Source: an uncultured Clostridia bacterium (GTDB taxonomy: Bacteria > Bacillota > Clostridia > Oscillospirales > Oscillospiraceae). From it: a stretch of DNA of 35,240 nucleotides. The position numbers and the translations under genes were made by a program. Below the pieces are notes generated by a model. The model made no database searches. It was not told the origin of the DNA and worked only from the letters and a program-made list of their open reading frames with translations. Within the stretch, counting starts at the first letter, position 1. Each line of letters starts with the position of its first letter. The stretch lies in assembly GCA_947167725.1 (NCBI GenBank), contig CAMVJF010000002.1, positions 1 through 35,240 on the forward strand, read 5' to 3'. Positions 27,208 to 35,157 of this stretch are shown here, piece after piece.

Positions 27208-28857
27208 TCAGGTGGTGACGGTGACGGTGCAGCTCGCGCTCTGGCCGCCGGCGCTCACGGTGATGACGCTGGTGCCGGAGGCGACGCCGGTCACGACGCC
27301 GTTGGCGTCGACGGTGGCCTTCGCCGTGGTGGCGCTGGCCCAGGTCTCAGCCGCGGAGACGCCGAAGGGCATCAGGGTCGCGGGAAGCTGCAGCTTCCCG
27401 CCGACAGCGACGGACGCGGTGGCCGGGAGCACGATGCCGGCGACCGTGTTGGCCGCGTCGGGATCGAAGGCCACGGCGTTCGCGGTGGGAGCGCTGTCGC
27501 CGAGGCCGACGGCGATGAACGCCTCCGCGATGGCCGGAGCGCCGTCATAGCGGGCCACGCCCTTCATGACTGTCTGATCCTGCAGGAAGCGCACATGCTC
27601 GCTGGTGCCGAAGCGCGGGCCGCGGCGCTCCGCGAGAACGTAGAGCTCAAAGTAGCCGCCGATGATCACGTTGTCGGGGATGAAGTTGAGCACCTCGATG
27701 ATGCCGCCGATGACGGGCATGGTGCCGTTCACGCCGCTGACGATCGCGCCGCCGGCGTCGATGCTCATGGCCTCAGCCACGACCTTGGTGTAGGTGACCT
27801 CGTTCATGACCCAGACCTTCTCGCCGCGGGCGTAGCGGCCCTTGGCGGCGCCGGACGCCAAAGCCAGGGCCTTGAAGAAATCCACGCCGGTCGCGGAGGC
27901 GGCGATGGTCTTGATGTTGCTGGTGTGCAGGTCGGCCCAGGGGCGGGCGGTGGCGGGATAGCCGGCGGGCTGCGCGGTCTGAGCCAGGCGGCTCACGATG
28001 CCCTGCGGCATGTTCTGGGCGCCGGCAGCGTTCCGGCCGTAGAGGATGGCCTTGTCCAGCGCGAGGCCGATGGCCTGCGCCAGAGCCTCCAGCAGCTCGG
28101 CAATCAGGTCGAGGTCGCTGTCCTCGATGTTGGCGTTGCAGACGGCGAAGTAGCCCGCGACCATGTAGCAATTGAACTCGAGATCATTGAAGCTAAGCGT
28201 CAGCTCGTTGAGGTTGGCGCAGCACTCGGTCCAGATGCCCTCGGGCACGACGCCCATGATCAGGTAGCGGCCGTCGCCGCGCACGGTGCGCACGGTGACG
28301 TGGCGGTAGAGCTTGGAGTAGTTGATCAGGTTCTCACGCAGCAGGCCCAGCATGACCTCGGGGATGGTCAGGCCGACGTTGGTGATGGCGCGCTTCTCTT
28401 TGATGCTGGTGCGGATCTCCTGCAGGTAGGCCTGGACGTCCTCGCGGGCGGCGAAAGCGTCGCGCTCCTGCGCGGACATCTTGCCGAAGAAACGGGCGCG
28501 GGTGATGGTGTTCATGGTAGATTCATCCTTTCTTTCGCCGGCCTTGGCCGGGTCGTTATGTTTGGGAGTGGTATCCTGACGGGCCTCCTCCGCGGCGAGC
28601 TGCTCCTGCAGCTCAGAGATCTCGCTCTCCAGCGCGTTCACGCTGTTGCGGTGCTCCTGCAGCTCCGCGTCGAAGGCGGTGATCTCCGCCTCCAGGGCGC
28701 TGCGGTCCTCGGCCGGCGTTTTGTCCGTGACCTCGTCGATCGCGGCGGCGTACTCGGCCTCGCGCTTCTCAAAATCGGCGTCCTTTTCACGCAGGGCGTC
28801 CAGCGTTTTGGTCCTGTCGTCGATCTTGCGGCGCAGGAACAGGGCTTTCAGTGCCAT
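27208..28857 (-). CDS. Major capsid protein, HK97 fold, with C-terminal Ig-like (Big2) domain
   Basis: A 549-residue capsid protein. Residues 1-115 are a charged coiled coil (the scaffold-like delta domain), expected to be removed by the protease encoded just upstream. The HK97-type shell domain follows (RTSIKEKRAITNVGLTIPEV, WVMNEVTYTKVV). The last 75 residues are an extra Big2-type Ig-like domain (VAVGGKLQLPATL, GVVTGVASGTSVITVSAGGQ, SCTVTVTT), which should project from the shell and may bind glycans or mucus, or be glycosylated. GAAAGGAG precedes ATG 28857. It overlaps the protease gene by 10 bases. Confidence 0.92.
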   Translation of the reverse strand: MALKALFLRRKIDDRTKTLDALREKDADFEKREAEYAAAIDEVTDKTPAEDRSALEAEITAFDAELQEHRNSVNALESEISELQEQLAAEEARQDTTPKHNDPAKAGERKDESTMNTITRARFFGKMSAQERDAFAAREDVQAYLQEIRTSIKEKRAITNVGLTIPEVMLGLLRENLINYSKLYRHVTVRTVRGDGRYLIMGVVPEGIWTECCANLNELTLSFNDLEFNCYMVAGYFAVCNANIEDSDLDLIAELLEALAQAIGLALDKAILYGRNAAGAQNMPQGIVSRLAQTAQPAGYPATARPWADLHTSNIKTIAASATGVDFFKALALASGAAKGRYARGEKVWVMNEVTYTKVVAEAMSIDAGGAIVSGVNGTMPVIGGIIEVLNFIPDNVIIGGYFELYVLAERRGPRFGTSEHVRFLQDQTVMKGVARYDGAPAIAEAFIAVGLGDSAPTANAVAFDPDAANTVAGIVLPATASVAVGGKLQLPATLMPFGVSAAETWASATTAKATVDANGVVTGVASGTSVITVSAGGQSASCTVTVTT

Positions 28858-29438
28858 TTCTCAATGACTCCTTTCATTCGCATTTTCCAGGCTTCGGCGG
28901 CCCGGGCTTTGTGGGCGTCTCTCTCGGCGGATCTCGCCGCCACGCCCGTCTCCGAATAGGCGGGGAACGTGCAGACGCTGACTTCATAGAGAGGGTCCAC
29001 GCGGGTGATCGTCCAGTGCACGGAGCCGTCGTCCTTCCAGTCGACCTCCTCGGCGCCGATCTGGAAGCCGAAGCTGCACTGGCTGACGTCGCCGCGTTTG
29101 ACGCGCTCGTACAGGTTGACGGCGTCGCCGTCCTTCGGGTTGATCAGGATATCGCCCCACAGCCCGTGGCTGTCCTCGCGCAGCTGCAGCGTGCCGGCGG
29201 TGTTGCGGCCGAGCACCAGCGTGCTGTCGTGGTTGGTCAGCGCCCGGACGTCTCCGCCCAGCGCGTCCCGGAAGGCGCCCGGGGCGATGCTCTCGGACAT
29301 CTGATCGCCCATCTCGTAGTTGCTGTTGAAAACAGCGAAGTACCCGGAGATGTGCATCGCGCCGTCCTCTTCCCGCGTCTCGAACGCGGTCGGGATCGTG
29401 CGCAGGGTGCGCATCTCAGGGGTTATCAGCTTTTCCAT
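28848..29438 (-). CDS. HK97-family prohead protease
   Basis: A 196-residue serine protease. Motifs: SGYFAVFNSNYEMGDQMSES, the catalytic His in ALTNHDSTLVLG, and the catalytic Ser in VSQCSFGFQI. It cleaves the capsid delta domain and itself during head maturation. MEKLITPE at 29438 is chosen for its AAAGGAGAG site; the longer in-frame extension overlaps the Cys-rich gene. Position between portal and capsid is classic. Confidence 0.92.
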   Translation of the reverse strand: MEKLITPEMRTLRTIPTAFETREEDGAMHISGYFAVFNSNYEMGDQMSESIAPGAFRDALGGDVRALTNHDSTLVLGRNTAGTLQLREDSHGLWGDILINPKDGDAVNLYERVKRGDVSQCSFGFQIGAEEVDWKDDGSVHWTITRVDPLYEVSVCTFPAYSETGVAARSAERDAHKARAAEAWKMRMKGVIEKWH

Positions 29439-29607
29439 CGTTTCTCTCCTTTTTCCGCAGCGGGCAGCGTGCGGCGTTCTCATTGAGGACCCACCAGCCC
29501 TTGCAGCGCTTGAAGTAGGCGTTGCCGCAGTAGCTCAGGGTCCTGTCGCAGACGATCCGCATGTCGCTGCGGTAACTCGCGCACGGGCATTTCAGCTCAA
29601 GATCCAC
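29416..29607 (-). CDS. Small Cys-rich protein between portal and protease
   Basis: A 63-residue basic protein with seven cysteines (KCPCASYRSDMRIVCD, LSYCGNAYFKRCKGWW, AARCPLRKK), probably zinc-binding. It starts with GTG 29607, eleven bases inside the portal gene, with a GGAGG site, and overlaps the protease by 23 bases. It is placed like small packaging- or morphogenesis-linked zinc proteins of other phages. Function unknown. Confidence 0.6.
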   Translation of the reverse strand: MDLELKCPCASYRSDMRIVCDRTLSYCGNAYFKRCKGWWVLNENAARCPLRKKERNDGKADNP

Positions 29608-30802
29608 TTCCGTCTCCTCCTGTCAGCTTGGCCTGGTTGCCGCTCTGATCGTAGGGGATGTAGTTTTCCAGGACCTTGTATTCCTTGAGGCCTGCCGGCG
29701 CCATGTGCATCCGGTCGCGCCACTCGTCGCCGTTCACGAAGCCGCGGTCCGCGCCGTCCAGCAGAAGACGGGAGAGGCCCGCAAGGTCGTAGTCGAGCAG
29801 CGAGTAGTAGTTGAGCTGGATGTAAAAATCAGGCGACGTGATCAGGCAGCGCGTCATCTCCTGCTGGATCGTCTGCGCGATCGCCCGGATCTTGGTCTGC
29901 ACGAAGTTGTTGTACTCGTCGCGCTTGAAATCCCCCACGCCCAGCAGAAAAGCCGGGACGCCGACGACCGCGGCGACGGTTTTCTTGTCCATCTCGACCG
30001 TGTCCTTGATCGCGATGTCGGCCAGGCTCAGCGGCCGGATCTGCTCCACCTCGAACTGTTCCGCCGGGATCAGCCAGGGCTGCCCGGGCGAGCTGGGCTT
30101 GACGTAGCTGTCGAGCAGCTTCTGCCGCCCCTCCGGGCTGGAGAACTCGTCCGTCAGCGCGTCGACCTTGACGATGATCGAGGGCTTCCACTCCGAGGCC
30201 ATAAAGGCGTTCTCCGTCTTTTGGGCCTGCTTGAGGTTCTTGGCGATGTCCTTCAGCGTCACGGTCACGCCCTGGCCCTTCCAGAGGTAGTGCGGGTCGG
30301 GGTTGTACACGAAGTGCATCAGGTTGTCCGGGCTGCGCGGCACGCCGTCGATCTGCACCCAGTAGTCCCGCATGGAGATCCCGTCCGGCACGAGGCTCAC
30401 GCGCTCGGCTGTGATCGGCTCCATGCTCTGCAAAAAGCCCTGATAGGTGTGGGGCACGCAGATCGCGTTGCCGTGGCCGTAGAGCAGCATGTTCATCACG
30501 TTCGCGATCAGCCATTGGCTGCGGTTCATGTGCCGCTCCGGCGTGATATCCAGAACGCGCGAGAGCTCGTTTTTGACGCGCTCGTCCCCGTCCGGCGTGC
30601 TGCGCATGAGATAGATCGTCATGCTTCCGATCAGCTCGGCGATCCGCAGGCAAGCGGTCTGGATCTCCGGGTTGTCGCTCAGCCGGGTGTAGCCGGGGAC
30701 GCAGAGGTCGCCGTCGTCAAGAAGGGCCAGATAGGACCCGGCGTTCTGGCGCTCCTGGGGCTTGTCTCGGGCCATCGGCCTGGCCTGCGGTTTGACTTTC
30801 AA
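29597..30802 (-). CDS. Portal protein, HK97 family
   Basis: A 401-residue portal protein. Signatures: SDNPEIQTACLRIAELIGSM, ANVMNMLLYGHGNAIC, LMHFVYNPDPHYLWKGQG and VVGVPAFLLGVGDF...DEYNNFVQTKI. It forms the dodecameric ring through which DNA is pumped by terminase. The start is TTG 30802, exactly 8 bases after AGGAGG; ATG 30775 lacks such a site. Immediately downstream of terminase large. Confidence 0.92.
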   Translation of the reverse strand: MKVKPQARPMARDKPQERQNAGSYLALLDDGDLCVPGYTRLSDNPEIQTACLRIAELIGSMTIYLMRSTPDGDERVKNELSRVLDITPERHMNRSQWLIANVMNMLLYGHGNAICVPHTYQGFLQSMEPITAERVSLVPDGISMRDYWVQIDGVPRSPDNLMHFVYNPDPHYLWKGQGVTVTLKDIAKNLKQAQKTENAFMASEWKPSIIVKVDALTDEFSSPEGRQKLLDSYVKPSSPGQPWLIPAEQFEVEQIRPLSLADIAIKDTVEMDKKTVAAVVGVPAFLLGVGDFKRDEYNNFVQTKIRAIAQTIQQEMTRCLITSPDFYIQLNYYSLLDYDLAGLSRLLLDGADRGFVNGDEWRDRMHMAPAGLKEYKVLENYIPYDQSGNQAKLTGGDGSGS

Positions 30803-30820
30803 GGGGCATTCCTCCTCGTC

Positions 30821-32629
30821 TCAGATCGGGTGGCGGCGCTCCTGGGGAGCGTCCTCGAACCACCCGGCGTTGGTGCTGCTGCGGTCCGTCTCGATCAGCA
30901 GCCGCACGGTGGCAAAAACAGACGCGTCGAAGATGTCGATGCGGCTGGTTTCGTTGATTTTTTCGTATTGCACGGCGTCGTCCGTTTTCTCGGCCGCGCG
31001 CACGTTCTGCACGCAGTATTCAAAGGGCTCCGCGTGCAGGTAGTAGAGGCAGCCGACCTTGGCCTTGTGCTCGATGTAGCGAAAGCCCTCGCTCTTCTGC
31101 AGGTACATCTGCGGCTGGTCCTGGATGCGGAAGCCCGCCTTCCGCATCGCGGTGTAGTAGGGACGGGCGAACTTCCGGTCGTGGCCCACGCGCCGGATGT
31201 GGAAGCCCTGCTGCTTCCACGCGAGGAACTGCTTCACGGGCTCCGTCGGGTCCATGCTCGGCGTGTTTGGCATGTCGAGCCAGCCGTCGTCGCGCCAGCC
31301 GAACAGCGGGATCTGGTCCTTGTCGGCCTTCTCCGTTGCCGCCACGATCGGGAACCACGCGTGCGGGATCAGCACCAGCACGTCCTCCGGCGGTGTCCAG
31401 TCCGCCGTCGCGGCCTGTTTCGCCGGGATCTCCCCGGCCAGGCAGGCTGCCGTGAGGTCGTGCAGCTTGCTCAGGTCCGCGCCGCCGAACCAGTTTTTCA
31501 CCAGCTTCGGCAGCTCCGCGATCGTCCAGTCGTAGCGCTGGTCGCTTCGCCGGAACTCCTCGATGTCGAACCAGGCCTTGTAGGAGCTCACGAAGCGGTT
31601 GAGCGAGCGCGTGAAGAACTCCTTGCGCAGGCTCGGGTTGTGCTCTGCCTGCTCCGCCGCGGCGATCATGTCGCCGGGCCGGATCGTGATCCCGTAGGCG
31701 GGATTGCAGGCCCGGTGCACGGCGGGGTTGAGATAGTCTATCGTGCCGTCCGGCTCCATCGGCGCCTGCGCCAGGAAGACGAAGGTGCTGTCCGCCGCCG
31801 GGCCGGTCACGGTCCCGCGCAGGATCCGCTCCATGTAGTCCCGGTGCGTCGCGGCGAAGCCGGTCCCGTCGTCGCCGGCGGTGAACGTGGCCAGCAGCAG
31901 TTTGTTGCTGTAGGCCTTCATGCCGTCGCGCAGACGGGTGTAGGGGATCGCGTTTTTGTAAAGCTCCAGCTCGTCCAGGTGGACGAAGTTGGCGTTGAAG
32001 GAGTCGAAGAGCTCCGGCTTGAATGCCAGCGTCTCCAGGTCGATGCTCCCTCCCCAGATCTCACCCTCGATGCTGTGGCCGAGGGAGGAGTTGAGCAGCT
32101 TAAGCTTTCCCGGCGGGTTGTTGTCGGCCACGAGGCCCAGGCGCTTGAAGTTGTAGACGAGCCAGTCGAAGCCCTCCAGACCCTGCTTGAGGGACCCGGC
32201 CACGGTCTTGGCCTTGGCGCCGGATTTGCGGTACCACAGCGCCAGCGTCGTCTGCAGCGCCTCGCCGAAGGTCGTCTTGACCGTCTTGCGCGGGGCGAAC
32301 AGATCCGCCTCCGTGAACCGCCGCAGCTGCGTCCCCGGCTGCAGGAAGCCGCCGATCGCGTAGGTGCAGTAGATGTGCCAGGGCATGAGCTCGAAGGGCT
32401 CGCCCCGCAGCGGCGTGCCGTCCAGGCGTTCACCCTGGGAGAAGGAGAAGAGCCCTGTCATGATCTCGATGCAGAACTCCGGGATCGCCGGGGAGAAGTC
32501 CCAGCGGCCGCGCTCCAGATCGTCCAGGAAGCGGCGGCAGCCGAGCCGCTGCAGCTCCTCGATGCCCTTGTCGTCCCAGGTGTCGCGGGCGTAACGCCAC
32601 GCGATCTCAAAGTGCGGCGCGTTATTCAT
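30821..32629 (-). CDS. terL: Terminase large subunit
   Basis: A 602-residue HK97-type large terminase. ATPase: a deviant Walker A APRKTVKTT (112-120) and Walker B NFVHLDELE (214-222). Nuclease: GGADLSKLHD (382-391) and the late SRIDIFDASVFA metal-binding region. It cuts concatemers and pumps DNA into the head. The start overlaps the upstream small-terminase-like gene by 8 bases. Confidence 0.94.
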   Translation of the reverse strand: MNNAPHFEIAWRYARDTWDDKGIEELQRLGCRRFLDDLERGRWDFSPAIPEFCIEIMTGLFSFSQGERLDGTPLRGEPFELMPWHIYCTYAIGGFLQPGTQLRRFTEADLFAPRKTVKTTFGEALQTTLALWYRKSGAKAKTVAGSLKQGLEGFDWLVYNFKRLGLVADNNPPGKLKLLNSSLGHSIEGEIWGGSIDLETLAFKPELFDSFNANFVHLDELELYKNAIPYTRLRDGMKAYSNKLLLATFTAGDDGTGFAATHRDYMERILRGTVTGPAADSTFVFLAQAPMEPDGTIDYLNPAVHRACNPAYGITIRPGDMIAAAEQAEHNPSLRKEFFTRSLNRFVSSYKAWFDIEEFRRSDQRYDWTIAELPKLVKNWFGGADLSKLHDLTAACLAGEIPAKQAATADWTPPEDVLVLIPHAWFPIVAATEKADKDQIPLFGWRDDGWLDMPNTPSMDPTEPVKQFLAWKQQGFHIRRVGHDRKFARPYYTAMRKAGFRIQDQPQMYLQKSEGFRYIEHKAKVGCLYYLHAEPFEYCVQNVRAAEKTDDAVQYEKINETSRIDIFDASVFATVRLLIETDRSSTNAGWFEDAPQERRHPI

Positions 32630-33089
32630 CCGCGGTCTCCTCGGTGTCCAGATTGGGCACCAGGCTGCGCCAGTCGTTTCCGCTCTCTTCGGCGTAGGCC
32701 TGGGCGACGGCTTCGTCCAGGCTGTGCGGCTTCGGCAGCTCGTAGCAGCTGACGCGCCGGGCGATCAGATCGAGCCGCTGCGTGATACTCTCCGGCTCGC
32801 TCGGGCCGCCGGCGGCCGTCACGCCGCGCAGCTTGCGCAGCGCCTTCGGCGTGAGCCCCAGCGTCTCCCGGTGCACGAGGATCTCGCGCTCGAGCTGGAC
32901 GATCACCTGATAGTGCGGATCAAGAAAGCTCGGCTTTTCGCCCTTCGGGACCGTCGCGCTCCAGGCTTTCTCCGCCCGGGTTTTTCGGCGCTCCAGCTTG
33001 GCCAGCGTCGTGATCTCCGGCTCGAAGGCCTCCTCGTAGATTCCGAGCTCTTGCAGCTGCGCCCGGTAGATGTCCTCGCGTTTTGCCAT
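32622..33089 (-). CDS. Second terminase-small-like protein (P27-type)
   Basis: A 155-residue protein: KREDIYRAQLQELGIYEEAF, EITTLAKLERRKTRAEKAW, then VQLEREILVHRETLGLTPKA followed by LRKLRG. The 'helix pair then LGLTPKALRKL' ending resembles P27-type small terminases, and it is translationally joined to the large subunit, the usual small-subunit position. Yet another P27-like gene lies just upstream. MAKRED at 33089 is chosen for its AGGAG site. It is either the functional small subunit or an accessory paralogue. Confidence 0.65.
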   Translation of the reverse strand: MAKREDIYRAQLQELGIYEEAFEPEITTLAKLERRKTRAEKAWSATVPKGEKPSFLDPHYQVIVQLEREILVHRETLGLTPKALRKLRGVTAAGGPSEPESITQRLDLIARRVSCYELPKPHSLDEAVAQAYAEESGNDWRSLVPNLDTEETADE

Positions 33090-33106
33090 GTCTTTCTCCT
33101 GCAAAC

Positions 33107-33163
33107 AGAAAAAGAGCCAGGGCCTGGCCGGATCTCTCGGTCCGTCCGGGCTCTGGCTCTTTC
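33107..33163 (-). terminator. Rho-independent terminator between the two small-terminase-like genes
   Basis: On the transcript AAAGAGCCAG pairs with CTGGCTCTTT, with further GCC/GGC pairing inside, and a T run follows (CTTTTTCTG). The adjoining 13-mer at 33164-33176 and the GCCAGAGCC arm are shared with the terminator at 721-770. Confidence 0.72.
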
Positions 33164-33179
33164 AGCTCTGGCCTCTGTG

Positions 33180-33500
33180 TTATTTCGGGGCAATCAGCCC
33201 CCTGGCCCTCCGCGCGGAGGGGTTCAGCCCCAGCTCCGCGCCGAGACTGAGGATCTGCTTGGTCAGGCGGTCCTGCGCGGCCAGCCACTTGCCGGCGGCC
33301 TCCGCGTCCCCGCCCCGGATGCTCTCCTGCACATGATTCGAGATCTGCAGGTATTCGTTCTCCGCCAGGATGTATTTGGCCGCCAGGTCCGCGTTCAGCG
33401 CGTCCAGCGTCCCCATCCGGCAGAGCTTCGGCGCCAGCTGCTCCCAGCGCTCCCGCAGCGTCCCGGCGAGATACGCCGGGCACGGCACCGTCTCACTCAT
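33180..33500 (-). CDS. terS: Terminase small subunit, P27 family
   Basis: A 106-residue protein with the P27 pattern: CPAYLAGTLRERWEQLAPKL, RMGTLDALNADLAAKYILAE, and the ending LGAELGLNPSARRARGL. It would recognise phage DNA and regulate the large subunit. The start ATG 33500 overlaps the methylase stop by 8 bases. The unusual point is that a terminator and a second similar gene separate it from terL. Confidence 0.82.
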   Translation of the reverse strand: MSETVPCPAYLAGTLRERWEQLAPKLCRMGTLDALNADLAAKYILAENEYLQISNHVQESIRGGDAEAAGKWLAAQDRLTKQILSLGAELGLNPSARRARGLIAPK

Positions 33501-34789
33501 GGAGCAGCACCGCCTTCTCTCCCGTGAAGGTCTCCCACCGTTCGATGATCACGTCGCAGTAGCGCGGGTCGATCTCCATCATGCAGCAGTTGCGCTTGAG
33601 CTGCTCGCAGGCGATCAGCGTGCTGCCGGATCCTCCGAAGGTGTCCAGGACCAGCTCGCCAGGGCGGGAGCTGTTGCGGATCAGCCGGGCCAGCAGTTTG
33701 ATCGGCTTCATGGTCGGGTGCTCGCTGGATCGGCTGGGCCGGTCCTCATCGATCACCGTGCTGGGCTTTTCGTTTTCCAGCAGGCGCTTGCAGAGCTCCA
33801 CCAGCTCGCTTTTGCTGAGCTTCTTGGGGTTGATTTCCTCGGCGTCGGGGATCACGGTCGTCTCCGACCGAGTCTCATCGAAGAAATGGCCGGCGCCATC
33901 TTTCCAGCCGTAAAGACACGGCTCATGCTTCCATTGGTAGTCCGGACGTCCCAGCACAAAGCTGTTTTTGTTCCAGATCAGGCATTGCCGGACCTGCCAG
34001 TGCGCATCGGCGCAGGCCGACCGAAAGGGGAAGCCGTTGGAATCTGCGTGCCAGATGTAGAAGGCCGCGCCTGGCTTCATCACTCGATCCGCCGCGCGGA
34101 ACGCCTGGCATAGGAATTTCTTAAATTCCGGGAGCGGCTGGTGGTCGCCTTCGATCTTGAGCTTGTCTTTGGTGCCTCCGGTGTAGTCGACGTTATAAGG
34201 CGGGTCGGTAAGAAAGAGGTCGATCTGTGCCCCCCCCCACGAGCGCCTGTACGTCGCCCGCGGACGTGGCGTCGCCGCACAGCAGGCGGTGGCGTCCGAG
34301 CTGCCAGAGCTGGCCGCGCTTGGTTCGCGGCTCCTCCGGGAGCTCCGGCTCGAAGTCGTCCTCCTCGGCGATGATCGGAGCTTCCTCGCTCCCCAGCTGA
34401 AGCCCGGCGGGATCGTAGCCCGTGAGGCTCACGTCAAAGCCGGCGGCCTTTAGGGCCTGCATCTCGCTGCGCAGCAGTTCCGCGTCCGTGCCGGACTCGG
34501 CCAGCAGGTTGTCGGCGTGGATAAAGGCGCGCCGCTGCGTCTCGCTCAGGCCTTCGATCTCAATGCAGGGGAAGTCGGTGTCGCCGCGCTGTCGCGCCGC
34601 GAGGATCCTCCCATGCCCGTAGATCAGGTTGCCCTGCCCGTCGATGCCGGCCGGCACGATCCGCCCGAACTCGTTAAAGCTGCCGACCAGCTTGTCGAGC
34701 TGTTCCTGCGGGTGCAGCTTCGCGTTGTTTTCGTAGGGGATCAGCTCGTCGATCTTCCGCCAGACGAGCTGGATCTTCGGCTCGGCCAT
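33493..34789 (-). CDS. ParB-like/DNA methyltransferase fusion, frameshifted at a G9 tract
   Basis: With one base removed at the G tract (34230-34238) this reads as one protein of about 431 residues. The N-terminal 100 residues are ParB-like (IDELIPYENNAKLHPQEQLD, GNLIYGHGRILAARQRGD). The methylase part has motif IV TDPPYNVDYTGG right after the tract and motif I LDTFGGSGSTLIACE near the C-terminus, the order of beta-class N4-C/N6-A methylases. As written, frame one ends at 34193 and frame two resumes internally (MMKPGAAFYIWHAD, from 34083). Phages use such enzymes to mask their DNA from restriction. Loss could be sequencing error or real on/off switching. MAEPKIQ at 34789 is the start. Confidence 0.85.
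34230..34238. repeat. Mononucleotide tract (C9 on plus, G9 on coding strand)
   Basis: Nine identical bases at the point where the two methylase frames meet. Eight would restore VGGAQIDLFLTDPPYN; nine gives VGGGTDRPLSYRPAL and a stop. Confidence 0.9.
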
Positions 34790-34798
34790 GTCTCTCTC

Positions 34799-34984
34799 CT
34801 ATCTCGAGTGCCGGCTCCTGCGCCGCACCTTGTCCTTGAAGTAGCCGCGGATCATCGAGTCCCGGCGCAGCGCCTCGGCCCGTTTCCGCTGCAGCTCTTT
34901 CGCCGCGAGGAGCCTCTCGCAGCTCGCCTGGCAGCCGACCGTCCGGTCCGGGCAGTCCGGCGTGCATAAGTTGATACGGCTCAT
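34799..34984 (-). CDS. Small Cys-rich protein upstream of methylase
   Basis: A 61-residue basic protein (MSRINLCTPDCPDRTVGCQA, then SCERLLAAKE) with four cysteines near the N-terminus and an Arg-rich tail (KDKVRRRSRHSR). It resembles short zinc-finger-like proteins found near packaging genes of clostridial phages. ATG 34984 has a near-perfect GGAGGAGCGC site. Function unknown. Confidence 0.65.
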   Translation of the reverse strand: MSRINLCTPDCPDRTVGCQASCERLLAAKELQRKRAEALRRDSMIRGYFKDKVRRRSRHSR

Positions 34985-35157
34985 GCGCTCCTCCGTTACA
35001 TGCCTTCCTCCGTCTCGCGCAAAGCCTGGCCGGATCTCCGGCCCCGGGAGGAAGCGGAGCCGGAGGCCGCGTGGCACGCAGCCCTTCGATCCGGCGAGGC
35101 CCGCCCGCGTTTCGCTGCCGCGGTTTCACGCCCGCGGCCCGCCCCTGCGGGCGAAAG
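34985..35157. other. GC-rich gap with hairpin potential
   Basis: No convincing gene. Several short inverted repeats are present (for example GGCCGGATC/GATCTCCGGCC near 35036-35060 and CCCGCGG stretches near 35130-35150). It may hold a late promoter region or packaging site, but nothing specific can be identified. Confidence 0.3.

Noticed and set aside
29705..32752. A 1015-codon plus-strand open frame
   Set aside because: It is the antisense of the portal, terminase and second small-terminase genes. High GC removes stop codons from the opposite strand; the peptide has no domains and very skewed composition.
34193..34789. A stand-alone ParB-like gene ending in PLSYRPAL
   Set aside because: The ending arises from the frameshift at the G9 tract; the other frame continues straight into the methylase DPPYN motif.
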